A stretch of 44,246 bases of DNA from positions 1-44,246 of the forward strand of contig CAIWAN010000082.1 in the NCBI GenBank assembly GCA_903910705.1, read 5' to 3'. This DNA is from an uncultured Candidatus Marinamargulisbacteria bacterium. GTDB lineage: Bacteria > Margulisbacteria > Riflemargulisbacteria > GWF2-35-9. This document shows, piece after piece, positions 26,273 to 33,023 of the stretch. Position numbers and translations under genes: made by a program. A model generated the notes under the pieces. The model was not told the DNA's origin. It was given only the letters and a program-made list of their open reading frames with translations, and ran no database searches. Position 1 is the first letter of the stretch; each line of letters begins with the position of its first letter.

Positions 26273-27022
26273 TTAAGAGGCGTTATCCGACAAAGTTTTG
26301 AGTAGATCACAAGCTTTGTCGGTGCCTTCGTTGAGTCGGGTGATGATCTGCGTTCCAATGATCGCCCCATCCGCAAATTTTAAAATGTTTTCTGCATCAG
26401 CCTTTGATCGAATCCCAAAGCCGACAGCAACGTCAATATCTTTGATGGCCTTAACTTTATGAATGACTGTTTTTAGTGTTTCCGTACTGTCAACGGACTT
26501 TCCGGTGGTTCCTAAATAAGATACGAGATATAAATAATAATGACTATGCTTAACAATGGTTGATAATTCTTTGTCCGAAAGGTTTTCGCTGATCATCCAT
26601 ACGTTCTGAATGGGTGGCTTCTCTTTGAAAAGGCTATCAATAAAATGACGTTCTTCAAAAGGGATATCGGGGATAAGCAGACCTTTTACGCCCACCTCAC
26701 TGTAGCGTTTTAGTGTATTTTCTGCCCCCGAAACAAAGAGCGGGTTCGCATAGGTCATCATGGTGAATTCAAAACGCAGTCCTTCACTTTTGAGCTGTTT
26801 AAGCAGTTGATATAAAGTCGTAAAATCAAACGATCGACTCGCAATGGAAGCCGCCGCTTGGATAACCGGTCCATCGGCAGACGGGTCGGAAAAGGGGATG
26901 CCCAACTCAATAAAGGTGAGGCCCAATGCGTGACAGTGTCGAAGCAAGGTTTGCGTTGTTTTGAGATTGGGATATCCTGCAAGGATATAGGGAATAACTT
27001 TCTTATTGATAAAGGTGCTCAT
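26273..27022 (-). CDS. trpA: Tryptophan synthase alpha chain
   Basis: TrpA cleaves indole-3-glycerol phosphate to indole and glyceraldehyde 3-phosphate, passing indole to TrpB through a tunnel. The catalytic residues are Glu39 in TFIELGIPFSDPSADGP and Asp50 in the same block. LLIPDIPFEE and GFGIRSKADAENI and the phosphate-binding GAIIGTQII follow. I start at ATG 27022, 4 nt after the trpB stop with GGGGGC upstream; a frame extension to 27061 overlaps trpB. Length 249 is slightly shorter than E. coli (268). Confidence 0.95.
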   Translation of the reverse strand: MSTFINKKVIPYILAGYPNLKTTQTLLRHCHALGLTFIELGIPFSDPSADGPVIQAAASIASRSFDFTTLYQLLKQLKSEGLRFEFTMMTYANPLFVSGAENTLKRYSEVGVKGLLIPDIPFEERHFIDSLFKEKPPIQNVWMISENLSDKELSTIVKHSHYYLYLVSYLGTTGKSVDSTETLKTVIHKVKAIKDIDVAVGFGIRSKADAENILKFADGAIIGTQIITRLNEGTDKACDLLKTLSDNAS

Positions 27023-27026
27023 CGGT

Positions 27027-28199
27027 TTATGCCCCCAATCCTGCCGCAAGGACGATCCCAAGGTCTTTATCGCCGCGTCCCGATAGATTCACAACTATGA
27101 TTTGATCGGGGGGGAGCGTCGGGGCGATTTTGATCAAATGAGCGACAGCGTGGCTGCTTTCAAGGGCGGGCAATATGCCCTCGCTTCGACAAAGCGTTTG
27201 AAAGGCGTTCAGTACGTCCTCATCGGTGACGGAAACATACTCCGCTCGGCCTAAGTCTTTTAACCAACTATGCTCAGGCCCCACACCGGGATAATCAAGC
27301 CCCGCTGAGATCGAATGGGTATCGGCAATTTGACCACTTGGGCTAGACAACAAATAGGAATAAGAACCTTGGAAAATACCAGGGCTGCCTTTTGCAAGGG
27401 TAGAACAATGGTCGCCGAGCTTAGTGCCACGGCCACCGGCTTCGACCCCGATCAGCCGAACGGACAGATCCTTGCGAAACGGAGCGAACATCCCGATCGC
27501 GTTGCTGCCTCCGCCGACACAGGCCAACACGAGGTCAGGGAGCTGACCCTCTGCAGCCCGAATTTGGCGCCGAGTTTCTTGGCCAATGATCTGTTGGAAA
27601 TGGCGGACAATATCGGGGTAAGGGTAGGGCCCCATCGCCGAACCGAGCAGATAATAGGTGGTCGATAGGTTAGAGAGCCAATCTTTAAAGGTTTCAGTCA
27701 CGGCTTCTTTAAGGGTTCGGCTGCCGGTTTCAACGGCGATGACGGTTGCCCCCAATAGTTTCATTCGCTCGACATTGGGGCGTTGACGATCAACGTCCTC
27801 GGCGCCCATATAGACCACGCATTCCAGTCCCATGAGGGCTGCAGCCGTGGCCGTCGCCACGCCGTGTTGGCCGGCTCCCGTTTCAGCGATAATGCGTTTT
27901 TTGCCCATGTATCTAGCCAGAAGGATTTGTCCGAGCGTGTTGTTGATCTTATGGGAACCCGTATGGTTGAGATCCTCACGTTTCAGATAGACGCGATGAC
28001 CAAGTTTAGCCGAGAGATTTCGAGAAAAATAGATTGGGGATGGGCGTCCAACATAGTGCTTGAGCAAATCCTTTAATTCAGCTTGAACGGTTTTATCTTT
28101 TTTAAAAGCGGTGAAGGCGAGTTCTAATTCTTTGAGTGCGGGCATCAACGTTTGGGGAACAAATTGTCCGCCAAATTGGCCAAAATATCCTTTTTTCAT
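27027..28199 (-). CDS. trpB: Tryptophan synthase beta chain
   Basis: TrpB makes tryptophan from indole and serine with pyridoxal phosphate. The cofactor Lys84 is in [20 protein letters not shown], the phosphate loop is [12 protein letters not shown], and [17 protein letters not shown] is intact. N-terminal [17 protein letters not shown] is the TrpB1 signature. Length 390 is normal. The gene pair trpB-trpA stands alone; the other trp genes are not in the window. The promoter overlaps that of the divergent response regulator. Confidence 0.97.
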   Translation of the reverse strand: MKKGYFGQFGGQFVPQTLMPALKELELAFTAFKKDKTVQAELKDLLKHYVGRPSPIYFSRNLSAKLGHRVYLKREDLNHTGSHKINNTLGQILLARYMGKKRIIAETGAGQHGVATATAAALMGLECVVYMGAEDVDRQRPNVERMKLLGATVIAVETGSRTLKEAVTETFKDWLSNLSTTYYLLGSAMGPYPYPDIVRHFQQIIGQETRRQIRAAEGQLPDLVLACVGGGSNAIGMFAPFRKDLSVRLIGVEAGGRGTKLGDHCSTLAKGSPGIFQGSYSYLLSSPSGQIADTHSISAGLDYPGVGPEHSWLKDLGRAEYVSVTDEDVLNAFQTLCRSEGILPALESSHAVAHLIKIAPTLPPDQIIVVNLSGRGDKDLGIVLAAGLGA

Positions 28200-28210
28200 T
28201 CATATAGTTT

Positions 28211-28240
28211 ATCATATATAGACTTTTTTCGCATAATCAA
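28211..28240 (-). promoter_or_regulatory. Promoter of trpB-trpA (nearly leaderless)
   Basis: On the minus strand TTGATT (28240-28235) and TATGAT (28216-28211) are spaced by 18 bp. The trpB ATG (28199) is 11 nt after the -10 box, with no Shine-Dalgarno sequence between. No trp attenuator, T-box or TRAP-like leader can fit, so attenuation control is not seen here. Confidence 0.55.
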
Positions 28241-28248
28241 AGTAAAAT
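28219..28248 (+). promoter_or_regulatory. Promoter of response regulator (predicted leaderless)
   Basis: TAGACT (28219-28224) and TAAAAT (28243-28248) are spaced by 18 bp. The ATG at 28256 follows 7 nt after the -10 box. The element overlaps the divergent trpB promoter, so the two cannot easily be occupied at once. Confidence 0.5.
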
Positions 28249-28255
28249 AGGGTTG

Positions 28256-28612
28256 ATGTCAAAAATTCTGATTGTTGATGATGCGTTCTTTGTCCGAGTT
28301 AAGATCCGCAATTTCCTTGAAGGGTTAGGTCATGAGGTGTTTGATGCTTCAGATGGTGCCCTTGGTCTTGGTGTTTATGAAGAAATAAATCCTGATCTTG
28401 TTTTTTGTGATGTAACCATGCCTGAAATGGACGGTTTGACCTTCCTAAAGGCTCTTATCGCCAAGCACCCCGATGCGGTCGTCGTCATGTTGACGAGTGC
28501 GAGCGAGCAGTCCGTTATTATGGAGGCGCTCACGCTTGGGGCTCGAAACTTCCTCGTTAAACCCTTTGATGAAGATAAAGCGATCGAAGTGATTCAAACC
28601 CTTCTGGGTTAG
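28256..28612 (+). CDS. CheY-like single-domain response regulator
   Basis: The 118-residue protein is a stand-alone receiver domain. The acidic pocket is Asp8/Asp9 (LIVDDA), the phosphorylation site is Asp52 in VFCDVTMPEMDG, the conserved Thr is in VVMLTSAS, and Lys is in NFLVKPFDED. No output domain follows, so it works by protein contact, as CheY or Spo0F do. No histidine kinase is nearby; a link with the chemoreceptor at 8268 is possible but unproven. A TTG three bases upstream (28253) is in frame, but ATG 28256 fits better. Confidence 0.92.
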   Translation: MSKILIVDDAFFVRVKIRNFLEGLGHEVFDASDGALGLGVYEEINPDLVFCDVTMPEMDGLTFLKALIAKHPDAVVVMLTSASEQSVIMEALTLGARNFLVKPFDEDKAIEVIQTLLG

Positions 28613-28657
28613 TCAAAAGATTTCTGGGATAAATTCGTTCCTTGTTCGATATATTAT

Positions 28658-28676
28658 TATACTATTGAAAAGGGGG
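28658..28676 (+). promoter_or_regulatory. -10 box and ribosome binding site of the 183-residue gene
   Basis: TATACT (28658-28663) is followed by AGGGGG (28671-28676) and ATG 28682. The leader would be only about 12 nt but would keep a Shine-Dalgarno sequence, unlike neighbouring genes. The -35 region is weak. Confidence 0.4.
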
Positions 28677-28681
28677 CTGTC

Positions 28682-29233
28682 ATGATTGAAACTCAAGAGA
28701 TCGTTAAAACATCCGCAAAGGTTATATTTAGACCCGAGCCCGCTCGAATATTGCATTGGGACAAAGCCATTTTTGTTCGTCGGGACAGTTTTCTAAAAAT
28801 TCCTCGCGATGAAACATTGATCGCGCAAGCCAAAATTAGCATCACTACGAATTCAGTCGTCGAATCGATTCTTGCAGAACGCATCCTCGACAAAATGGTC
28901 TATTATTATTTCCACTTTCTGGTCAGTAGCCAACGCGACGCGAAGAGTCATTATTACAATGCGTATTTTTCGCTTTCTTCGGCTATGGCCAAGATGGGCT
29001 GTCCTCAAGCGCATTATAAAGAGATTAAGTCCATTGCGATGGAAAAAAAGAAAAAAGTCGATAAGATCGTTAAGGGTATAAGAATTCGAAAAGACGATGT
29101 TCCCGCCCTTTTGAGTTTTCGCGATCTTAGCAAACAATATGAACAATTCAAGACCGACAACACCGTTTACGGCGAGAATGTGCCATTGATCCTGAGCGAG
29201 TTGGTTAAGTTATGGAGTGTCGAGTTCTACTAA
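28682..29233 (+). CDS. Unrecognised soluble protein, 183 residues
   Basis: I do not recognise this protein. It is soluble and basic in the middle (AMEKKKKVDKIVKGIRIRKD) with a helical region rich in Tyr and Phe before it (KMVYYYFHFLVSSQRDAKSH). The N-terminus (KVIFRPEPARILHWDKAIFV) looks beta-rich. It has a good ribosome binding site. It follows the response regulator by 69 bp in the same direction, so a joint role is possible. Its last 24 bases overlap the end of rsmA on the other strand. Confidence 0.65.
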   Translation: MIETQEIVKTSAKVIFRPEPARILHWDKAIFVRRDSFLKIPRDETLIAQAKISITTNSVVESILAERILDKMVYYYFHFLVSSQRDAKSHYYNAYFSLSSAMAKMGCPQAHYKEIKSIAMEKKKKVDKIVKGIRIRKDDVPALLSFRDLSKQYEQFKTDNTVYGENVPLILSELVKLWSVEFY

Positions 29234-29995
29234 ACGATTCGCGATCTGGATATAATCCGCGACCGAAAGCATTTCACCTCTGAGTTGAGGATCGATCCCA
29301 CTGGTTTGCAAGATCAATTTTGCCTTTATTGACCCTAAGGCTAAATAGGGTGATCGACTTAGACAACTTGCGATCGTCTTTCTTTTCCCCCAAAAAGCAC
29401 TATGAACGATCTTGTCATAAGTCTCGATGTCATGGATTTGATCGGTCCATCTCGTCGTGGGTATCAGTTCAATAAAAGCCGAATCGACTCGAGGTGGCGG
29501 GAAGAAGCAGTGCCGAGAGACAGGAAAACATTTTTTAACAACCGATCGGGTTTGGCAAAAAACAGAAAAACTACTGTAATCTTTTTCCCCCGGTTTGGCG
29601 GCCATTCGATTCGCGATCTCTTTTTGAACCATGATATAGATCCCCCGAACCCACGGGTTGGCTAAACATTTTTCGACGATTGGTGAGGTGATGTAATACG
29701 GAATATTGGCGATGACAACGAAGGGTTCAAGGAAAGGGATGTCAACGCTTAAGAAATCCGCATGGATGAGTTGAATATGGCTAAACAGGGCTAATTGTTT
29801 GGTCGCTTCTTCATGGGTGGCTCGGTCGATCTCATAGCTGATGATCGGCAGCGTGATGGCCTCCGCCAGCCCCTTCGTTAGAATGCCGCTACCGGTTCCG
29901 ATCTCAAGAACGGGCAGGGTTTTAGGGGCGACATCGATGATCTTTCGTAAAATATTGGCATCTCCGAGAAAGTTTTGCCCCAGAGATTTCTTCAT
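29210..29995 (-). CDS. rsmA: 16S rRNA (adenine1518-N6/adenine1519-N6)-dimethyltransferase
   Basis: RsmA (KsgA) dimethylates two adenines in the helix 45 loop of 16S rRNA during 30S maturation. The start MKKSLGQNFLGDANILRKI is diagnostic. SAM motif I is LEIGTGSGILTKGL, and the catalytic motif IV is ANIPYYITSPIVEK. The FFPPPRVDSAFIEL segment follows. Length 261 is normal. It overlaps the upstream pdxA by 4 nt and the convergent 183-residue gene by 24 nt. Adjacent pdxA and rsmA are common also in Proteobacteria (pdxA-ksgA). Confidence 0.97.
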   Translation of the reverse strand: MKKSLGQNFLGDANILRKIIDVAPKTLPVLEIGTGSGILTKGLAEAITLPIISYEIDRATHEEATKQLALFSHIQLIHADFLSVDIPFLEPFVVIANIPYYITSPIVEKCLANPWVRGIYIMVQKEIANRMAAKPGEKDYSSFSVFCQTRSVVKKCFPVSRHCFFPPPRVDSAFIELIPTTRWTDQIHDIETYDKIVHSAFWGKRKTIASCLSRSPYLALGSIKAKLILQTSGIDPQLRGEMLSVADYIQIANRLVELDTP

Positions 29996-30894
29996 GAGCC
30001 GGCCATTTGAATAGCCAGACGCATCGCCATAAGCATACTAGAAGGGTTCGCCGTCCCTTTTCCGACAAGGTCAAAGGCGGTTCCATGGTCTGGCGACGTC
30101 CGAATAAACGGAAGCCCCACCGTTAGGTTAACGGCTTCGTGGAAGGCGATCAATTTAAGCGGTGCGAGCCCTTGATCATGGTACATGGCGAGGACAATAT
30201 CAACGTGATGTTCATTCGCAGCTAAATGAAAAAGGGTGTCAGCGGGGTACGGCCCCGAGACATGGATCCCTGCCTGTTGAGCCTTGAGGATCGTTGGTTT
30301 GATGATCGTTAGGTCTTCCGCTCCGATATGTCCCGATTCGCCGGCATGGGGGTTAAGTCCGGCGACACCGATGCGAGGATGTGAGTACCCCAAGGAGAGT
30401 CCGAATTCATGAGCCAATTGGATCTTTTCAAAAAGACGTTCAGGGGTAATGTGCTGCGAAACCAATGAAAGGGGAATATGAATGGTTGCCAGCATAACGT
30501 TGAGTTGAGGCGAGGCAAAAGCCATCGCATAGCGTGTCGTGTCCGATAATGAAGCCAACATCTCGGTGTGTCCGCTAAAGGGTTTCTTGGCCCGTATCCA
30601 TGCTTCTTTGCAAATGGGGGCCGTCACCATGCCGACAACGTCATGGTTAAGGGCGAGCGCAGCGGCCGTTTCGACATAGGCATACGAGCAAGTACCCGCA
30701 TCGGTTTGGTCAGGGCAGGGATCGAGTCGTGTGAGATGGGCATGTGCGGGTAAGCTTGAGAGCCACGCGGTTGGGCCGATCGCCGTCCACAAGGCTTGAT
30801 CGAGAAGTTCGGGCTTGATCATGAGGGCCTTAAGGATAATTTCAGGGCCGATACCGGTGGGGTCTCCAGCTGTGATGGCAAGTTTAGGGGTCAT
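29992..30894 (-). CDS. pdxA: 4-hydroxythreonine-4-phosphate dehydrogenase
   Basis: PdxA oxidises 4-phosphohydroxythreonine in the DXP-dependent route to pyridoxal phosphate. Motifs: AITAGDPTGIGPEIILKAL at the N-terminus, PFSGHTEMLA with a metal His, AGLNPHAGESG, VLAMYHDQGLAPLK with the second His, and GLPFIRTSPDHGTAFDLVGKG at the C-terminus. Length 300 is slightly below E. coli (329). Other pdx genes are not seen in the window; trpB is a nearby PLP user by coincidence. Confidence 0.96.
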   Translation of the reverse strand: MTPKLAITAGDPTGIGPEIILKALMIKPELLDQALWTAIGPTAWLSSLPAHAHLTRLDPCPDQTDAGTCSYAYVETAAALALNHDVVGMVTAPICKEAWIRAKKPFSGHTEMLASLSDTTRYAMAFASPQLNVMLATIHIPLSLVSQHITPERLFEKIQLAHEFGLSLGYSHPRIGVAGLNPHAGESGHIGAEDLTIIKPTILKAQQAGIHVSGPYPADTLFHLAANEHHVDIVLAMYHDQGLAPLKLIAFHEAVNLTVGLPFIRTSPDHGTAFDLVGKGTANPSSMLMAMRLAIQMAGS

Positions 30895-30895
30895 C

Positions 30896-30924
30896 TGGAT
30901 ATTGTAGCCGGCATCGGATAGAAT
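30896..30924 (+). promoter_or_regulatory. Promoter of the MORN-like gene (predicted leaderless)
   Basis: TGGATA (30896-30901) and TAGAAT (30919-30924) are spaced by 17 bp, with ATG 30931 only 6 nt later. It lies in a 36-bp gap that also holds the divergent pdxA promoter. Confidence 0.45.
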
Positions 30925-30929
30925 GAGAA
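30901..30929 (-). promoter_or_regulatory. Promoter of pdxA-rsmA (predicted leaderless)
   Basis: On the minus strand TTCTCA (30929-30924) and TACAAT (30906-30901) are spaced by 17 bp, and the pdxA ATG (30894) is 6 nt beyond. No ribosome binding site fits. It is almost fully superimposed on the opposite-strand promoter. Confidence 0.5.
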
Positions 30930-30930
30930 C

Positions 30931-31455
30931 ATGAAAAAGGGGTTCATTCTTCTCGTATTTCTTTCTTCGATCCTCTATGCAGCGGGGCTAACTTTCCAAC
31001 CATTAGATGGAGACGAGGACTCGCAAAGTTATCAATTCTATCTAAACAATAAGCCGGTGGCCGTGATCAAAGTTAATGACTCAGGGTGGGTGACCTATGT
31101 CAAGGGACGTATCCCTAACGGGAAAGCCCTCTACGCCAATGATAAAGGCCTAAAGGTCGCGGTCTGGCCGTTCAGTTCGGGCTTAGCCAATGGGGCCTAT
31201 CAAGAGTATTCGGTAGAGGGCGATGTGACCAAGATCATTAATTACCAAGCGGGTCAACGACAGGGTGTGTATAAAGAATTTTGGGAAGAGGGGGTTCCTC
31301 ATATTGTGGCGAACTATTCCAAGGGGCGCCTGCACGGTCGTTACAAAGAGTATGATGAAGAGGGAAAGCGTATTCGTGAAGACGAGTATGTTAATGGGGT
31401 CGTTCATCAAAATCTCTATTTTTTGAAAAACTTATACAAGGAAAACCAAGAATAG
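30931..31455 (+). CDS. Secreted MORN-variant repeat protein
   Basis: The 174-residue protein has a signal peptide (MKKGFILLVFLSSILYAAG) and then MORN-like beta-hairpin repeats of the YwqK type: ANGAYQEYSVEGDVTKIINY, GQRQGVYKEFWEEGVPHIVA, GRLHGRYKEYDEEGKRIRED and a final YVNGVVHQNLYF. Each unit has the G-x-Y-x-E/F-Y/W pattern. It has no Cys for lipidation, so it is probably periplasmic. Such proteins are sometimes labelled 'toxin-antitoxin YwqK', but there is no evidence for that here. Function unknown; a structural or protein-binding role fits the fold. Confidence 0.75.
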   Translation: MKKGFILLVFLSSILYAAGLTFQPLDGDEDSQSYQFYLNNKPVAVIKVNDSGWVTYVKGRIPNGKALYANDKGLKVAVWPFSSGLANGAYQEYSVEGDVTKIINYQAGQRQGVYKEFWEEGVPHIVANYSKGRLHGRYKEYDEEGKRIREDEYVNGVVHQNLYFLKNLYKENQE

Positions 31456-31463
31456 ATTTGGCA

Positions 31464-31494
31464 TGCTATAATTCACCCTATCAATAACAGGAGG
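31464..31494 (+). promoter_or_regulatory. Extended -10 promoter and ribosome binding site of SWIB gene
   Basis: TG-C-TATAAT (31464-31472) is an extended -10 element, which can work without a good -35 box. AGGAGG (31489-31494) lies 8 nt before ATG 31503. Unlike the leaderless genes, this one has a normal ~25-nt leader. Confidence 0.6.
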
Positions 31495-31502
31495 AATCGA
31501 AC

Positions 31503-31829
31503 ATGACCGAACAAGGATTAAACAAGCCCGTTAAGTTAAAAGCAGATCTCGCAGCATTTTGTGGTGCAGCAGAATTGCCAAGAACCGCGATCACTCAAAA
31601 GTTTTGGGATTATATCAAAGCACAAAAACTTCAAGCAAAGACAGAGAATGGTAAAGCAGAAGGCGCCGGAAAGTTTATCGTTGCCGATGCTACACTTATA
31701 AAACTGTTTAATGCGACAAAAGTTACGAGCAAATCAAGTGGTAAGGTAACAGACTTTACAGGGCTTAAAGTGGGACAGACAATCAATATGCTTCAACTCG
31801 CTTCTGTTGTTGGGGCTAATATCGAATAG
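31503..31829 (+). CDS. SWIB/MDM2 domain protein
   Basis: The 108-residue protein is a single SWIB domain: KPVKLKADLAAFCGAAELPR, then TAITQKFWDYIKAQKLQ, a FIVADATLIKLFNA segment, and a C-terminal helix ending TINMLQLASVVGANIE. In eukaryotes the fold is found in chromatin remodellers and p53-binding MDM2. In bacteria it occurs in Chlamydiae and scattered other groups, in some cases next to topoisomerase. Here it is free-standing with a strong ribosome binding site, suggesting good expression. An insert of Lys/Gly/Ser residues interrupts the domain (VTSKSSGKVTDFTG). A nucleoid or DNA-associated role is plausible but inferred. Confidence 0.8.
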   Translation: MTEQGLNKPVKLKADLAAFCGAAELPRTAITQKFWDYIKAQKLQAKTENGKAEGAGKFIVADATLIKLFNATKVTSKSSGKVTDFTGLKVGQTINMLQLASVVGANIE

Positions 31830-31838
31830 AAACGTTTT

Positions 31839-31876
31839 TTACAGGTTGCCATTGTTTAATCAGTGGCAACCTGTAA
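31839..31876 (+). terminator. Strong stem-loop after SWIB gene
   Basis: TTACAGGTTGCCATTG (31839-31854) pairs with CAGTGGCAACCTGTAA (31861-31876) over 16 bp with one G-U pair and a 6-nt loop. It lies 9 nt after the SWIB stop. The T-tract downstream is interrupted (CTTCTTTATTT), so termination efficiency is uncertain, but the placement fits a terminator. Confidence 0.6.
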
Positions 31877-32039
31877 CTTCTTTATTTATGTTTTCAATAG
31901 ATTTTCTTTTATATTCCTCATTGATCGCCTCCAAATAGTTCAAGTGATCCTATTGGATAAGATTGGAGATCCAAATGATTTGCATAAATAAAGGAATCCA
32001 TCATTATTCAGCTGAAGTGTGTTAATACGATGCCCATGC
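31877..32039. other. Intergenic stretch without a clear gene
   Basis: The stretch between the SWIB terminator and the end of the HigA-like gene holds no convincing gene. On the minus strand a tiny frame (ATG 31921 to TAA 31886, 11 codons) follows GGAGG at a normal distance, which is curious but too short to claim. The rest is AT-rich and without strong repeats. Confidence 0.4.
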
Positions 32040-32333
32040 TCAACGAGATGCGGTAAAGCTAATACTAAGTTCTCGTCCTAATCCGTGAGCAATTTTATTT
32101 AACAACTTTAGTGATGGCGTTCGTCGATCCGTTCCTTTTTCGAGTCTTGCAATAACTGGTTGTGTTGTATGTGCAATATTCGCTAGTTGTCCTTGGGTAA
32201 CGCCTTCGGATCTGCGCAACTCAATAATCGCTTCTGCAATTTTGTTTTTTATTTGTTCCTCTTCGTAGTACATTTTAAACTCGTCGTCTTTAAGTTCTCT
32301 AGCGATAACTTCATTTAGTGTAATCGGTTTCAT
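32040..32333 (-). CDS. HigA-like XRE-family antitoxin
   Basis: The 97-residue protein carries an N-terminal helical extension (MKPITLNEVIARELKDDEFK) and a Cro/C1-type helix-turn-helix at about 38-90: RSEGVTQGQLANIAHTTQPV then IARLEKG, with LKLLNKIAHGLGREL after it. Antitoxins of this kind bind the toxin and repress the joint promoter. The gene overlaps the toxin gene by 23 nt, and it lies second, the toxin-first order usual for HigBA. Confidence 0.85.
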   Translation of the reverse strand: MKPITLNEVIARELKDDEFKMYYEEEQIKNKIAEAIIELRRSEGVTQGQLANIAHTTQPVIARLEKGTDRRTPSLKLLNKIAHGLGRELSISFTASR

Positions 32334-32664
32334 TGCTCATGACCTCCTTCAGTCTTTTAGTCGCTATTTCCATTTCTTTTGTTGGAGCCTTTTGGGTTTG
32401 TTTTTTATAGGCATGCAACAAAACCAATAGGTCGGTTTTTAGGTACACATAAAACAACCTAAATCCGCCACCTTTGGTTTTAATTTTAATTTCCCAAAGT
32501 TTCCCATCTATTTGCCTGAACTCAACCATTGGAGAATTGAGCCCAAGTTTCTGAACATTCTCAAGACAGCTCAAGATCTTTGCCCTTACTTGTTTATCAA
32601 GGCCAGAGATAAAATCATCCACAGGAGCCCTACCAGAATCTGTGGTGTAAAATTTAAGCTCCAT
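32311..32664 (-). CDS. HigB/RelE-type toxin (phage Gp49-like family)
   Basis: The 117-residue protein follows the Gp49/HigB pattern of the RelE superfamily: MELKFYTTDSGRAPVDDFIS, then FRQIDGKLWEIKIKTKGGGF, RLFYVYLKTDLLVLLHAYKK and a basic helix TPTKEMEIATKRLKE-type at the end (here APTKEMEIATKRL). Members are ribosome-dependent mRNA interferases. Its promoter is directly upstream. The pair is on the opposite strand from the SWIB gene and tRNA and sits at the edge of the mobile island. Confidence 0.87.
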   Translation of the reverse strand: MELKFYTTDSGRAPVDDFISGLDKQVRAKILSCLENVQKLGLNSPMVEFRQIDGKLWEIKIKTKGGGFRLFYVYLKTDLLVLLHAYKKQTQKAPTKEMEIATKRLKEVMSNETDYTK

Positions 32665-32675
32665 GGTTATTGTGT

Positions 32676-32704
32676 ATTATATACCCATTTGGATATTTTA
32701 TTAA
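32676..32704 (-). promoter_or_regulatory. Promoter of the HigBA-type pair
   Basis: On the minus strand TTAATA (32704-32699) and TATAAT (32681-32676) are spaced by 17 bp. The toxin ATG (32664) is 11 nt after the -10 box and has no Shine-Dalgarno sequence. Confidence 0.5.
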
Positions 32705-32884
32705 ACATGTATTTTATTGCTCTTTTTGATGTCGAGAATTCTCCATTTCTCGAACCAAAAAGCCATGATATAATTGACCCCGAACAATAACGTGGGGCTG
32801 TAGCGCCCGCCCGAGGCGGACAAGGCGTAAGTCGCTGATGTTGTTGATAGGTGGCAATGGTTCGGGTTTGTGTGCGTTTAAATA
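32705..32884 (+). promoter_or_regulatory. Leader and promoter region of tRNA-Ala with partial tRNA copy
   Basis: An extended -10 element TG-A-TATAAT (32766-32774) lies about 110 bp before the tRNA. Between them, GGGGCTGTAGCGC (32794-32806) is an exact 13-nt copy of the tRNA 5' end, followed by a GC-rich stretch not matching the tRNA. Upstream, TCGAGAA/TTCTCGA (32732-32738, 32747-32753) forms an inverted repeat flanked by TTTTTG and CAAAAA. No protein gene is supported in this interval. Confidence 0.45.
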
Positions 32885-32960
32885 GGGGCTGTAGCGCAGT
32901 TGGTAGCGCATTTGCATGGCATGCAAAGGGTCAGGGGTTCGATTCCCCTCAGCTCCACCA
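32885..32960 (+). tRNA. tRNA-Ala (anticodon GGC)
   Basis: A complete 76-nt cloverleaf: acceptor stem GGGGCTG/CAGCTCC, D-arm GCGC/GCGC with AGTTGGTA loop, anticodon stem TTTGC/GCAAA with loop ATGGCAT giving anticodon GGC, and T-arm AGGGG/CCCCT with TTCGATT. The CCA end is encoded. It reads Ala codons GCC and GCT. A T-rich stretch after CCGCTC/GAGCGG (32966-32971, 33000-33005) may end the transcript. It borders the serine recombinase, suggesting the site where a mobile island joins the chromosome. Confidence 0.97.
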
Positions 32961-33023
32961 AAATTCCGCTCTACACCAATCATTTCTAGGCGTCTAGCGG
33001 AGCGGTTGTTCGATATTTTTTGA

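Noticed and set aside
30931-31455. MORN/YwqK-type protein as an antitoxin
   Set aside because: The label is used for this repeat family in databases, but there is a signal peptide and no toxin partner here.
31886-31921. 11-codon minus-strand frame after GGAGG
   Set aside because: Good ribosome binding site spacing but too short and in AT-rich sequence to claim as a gene without conservation.
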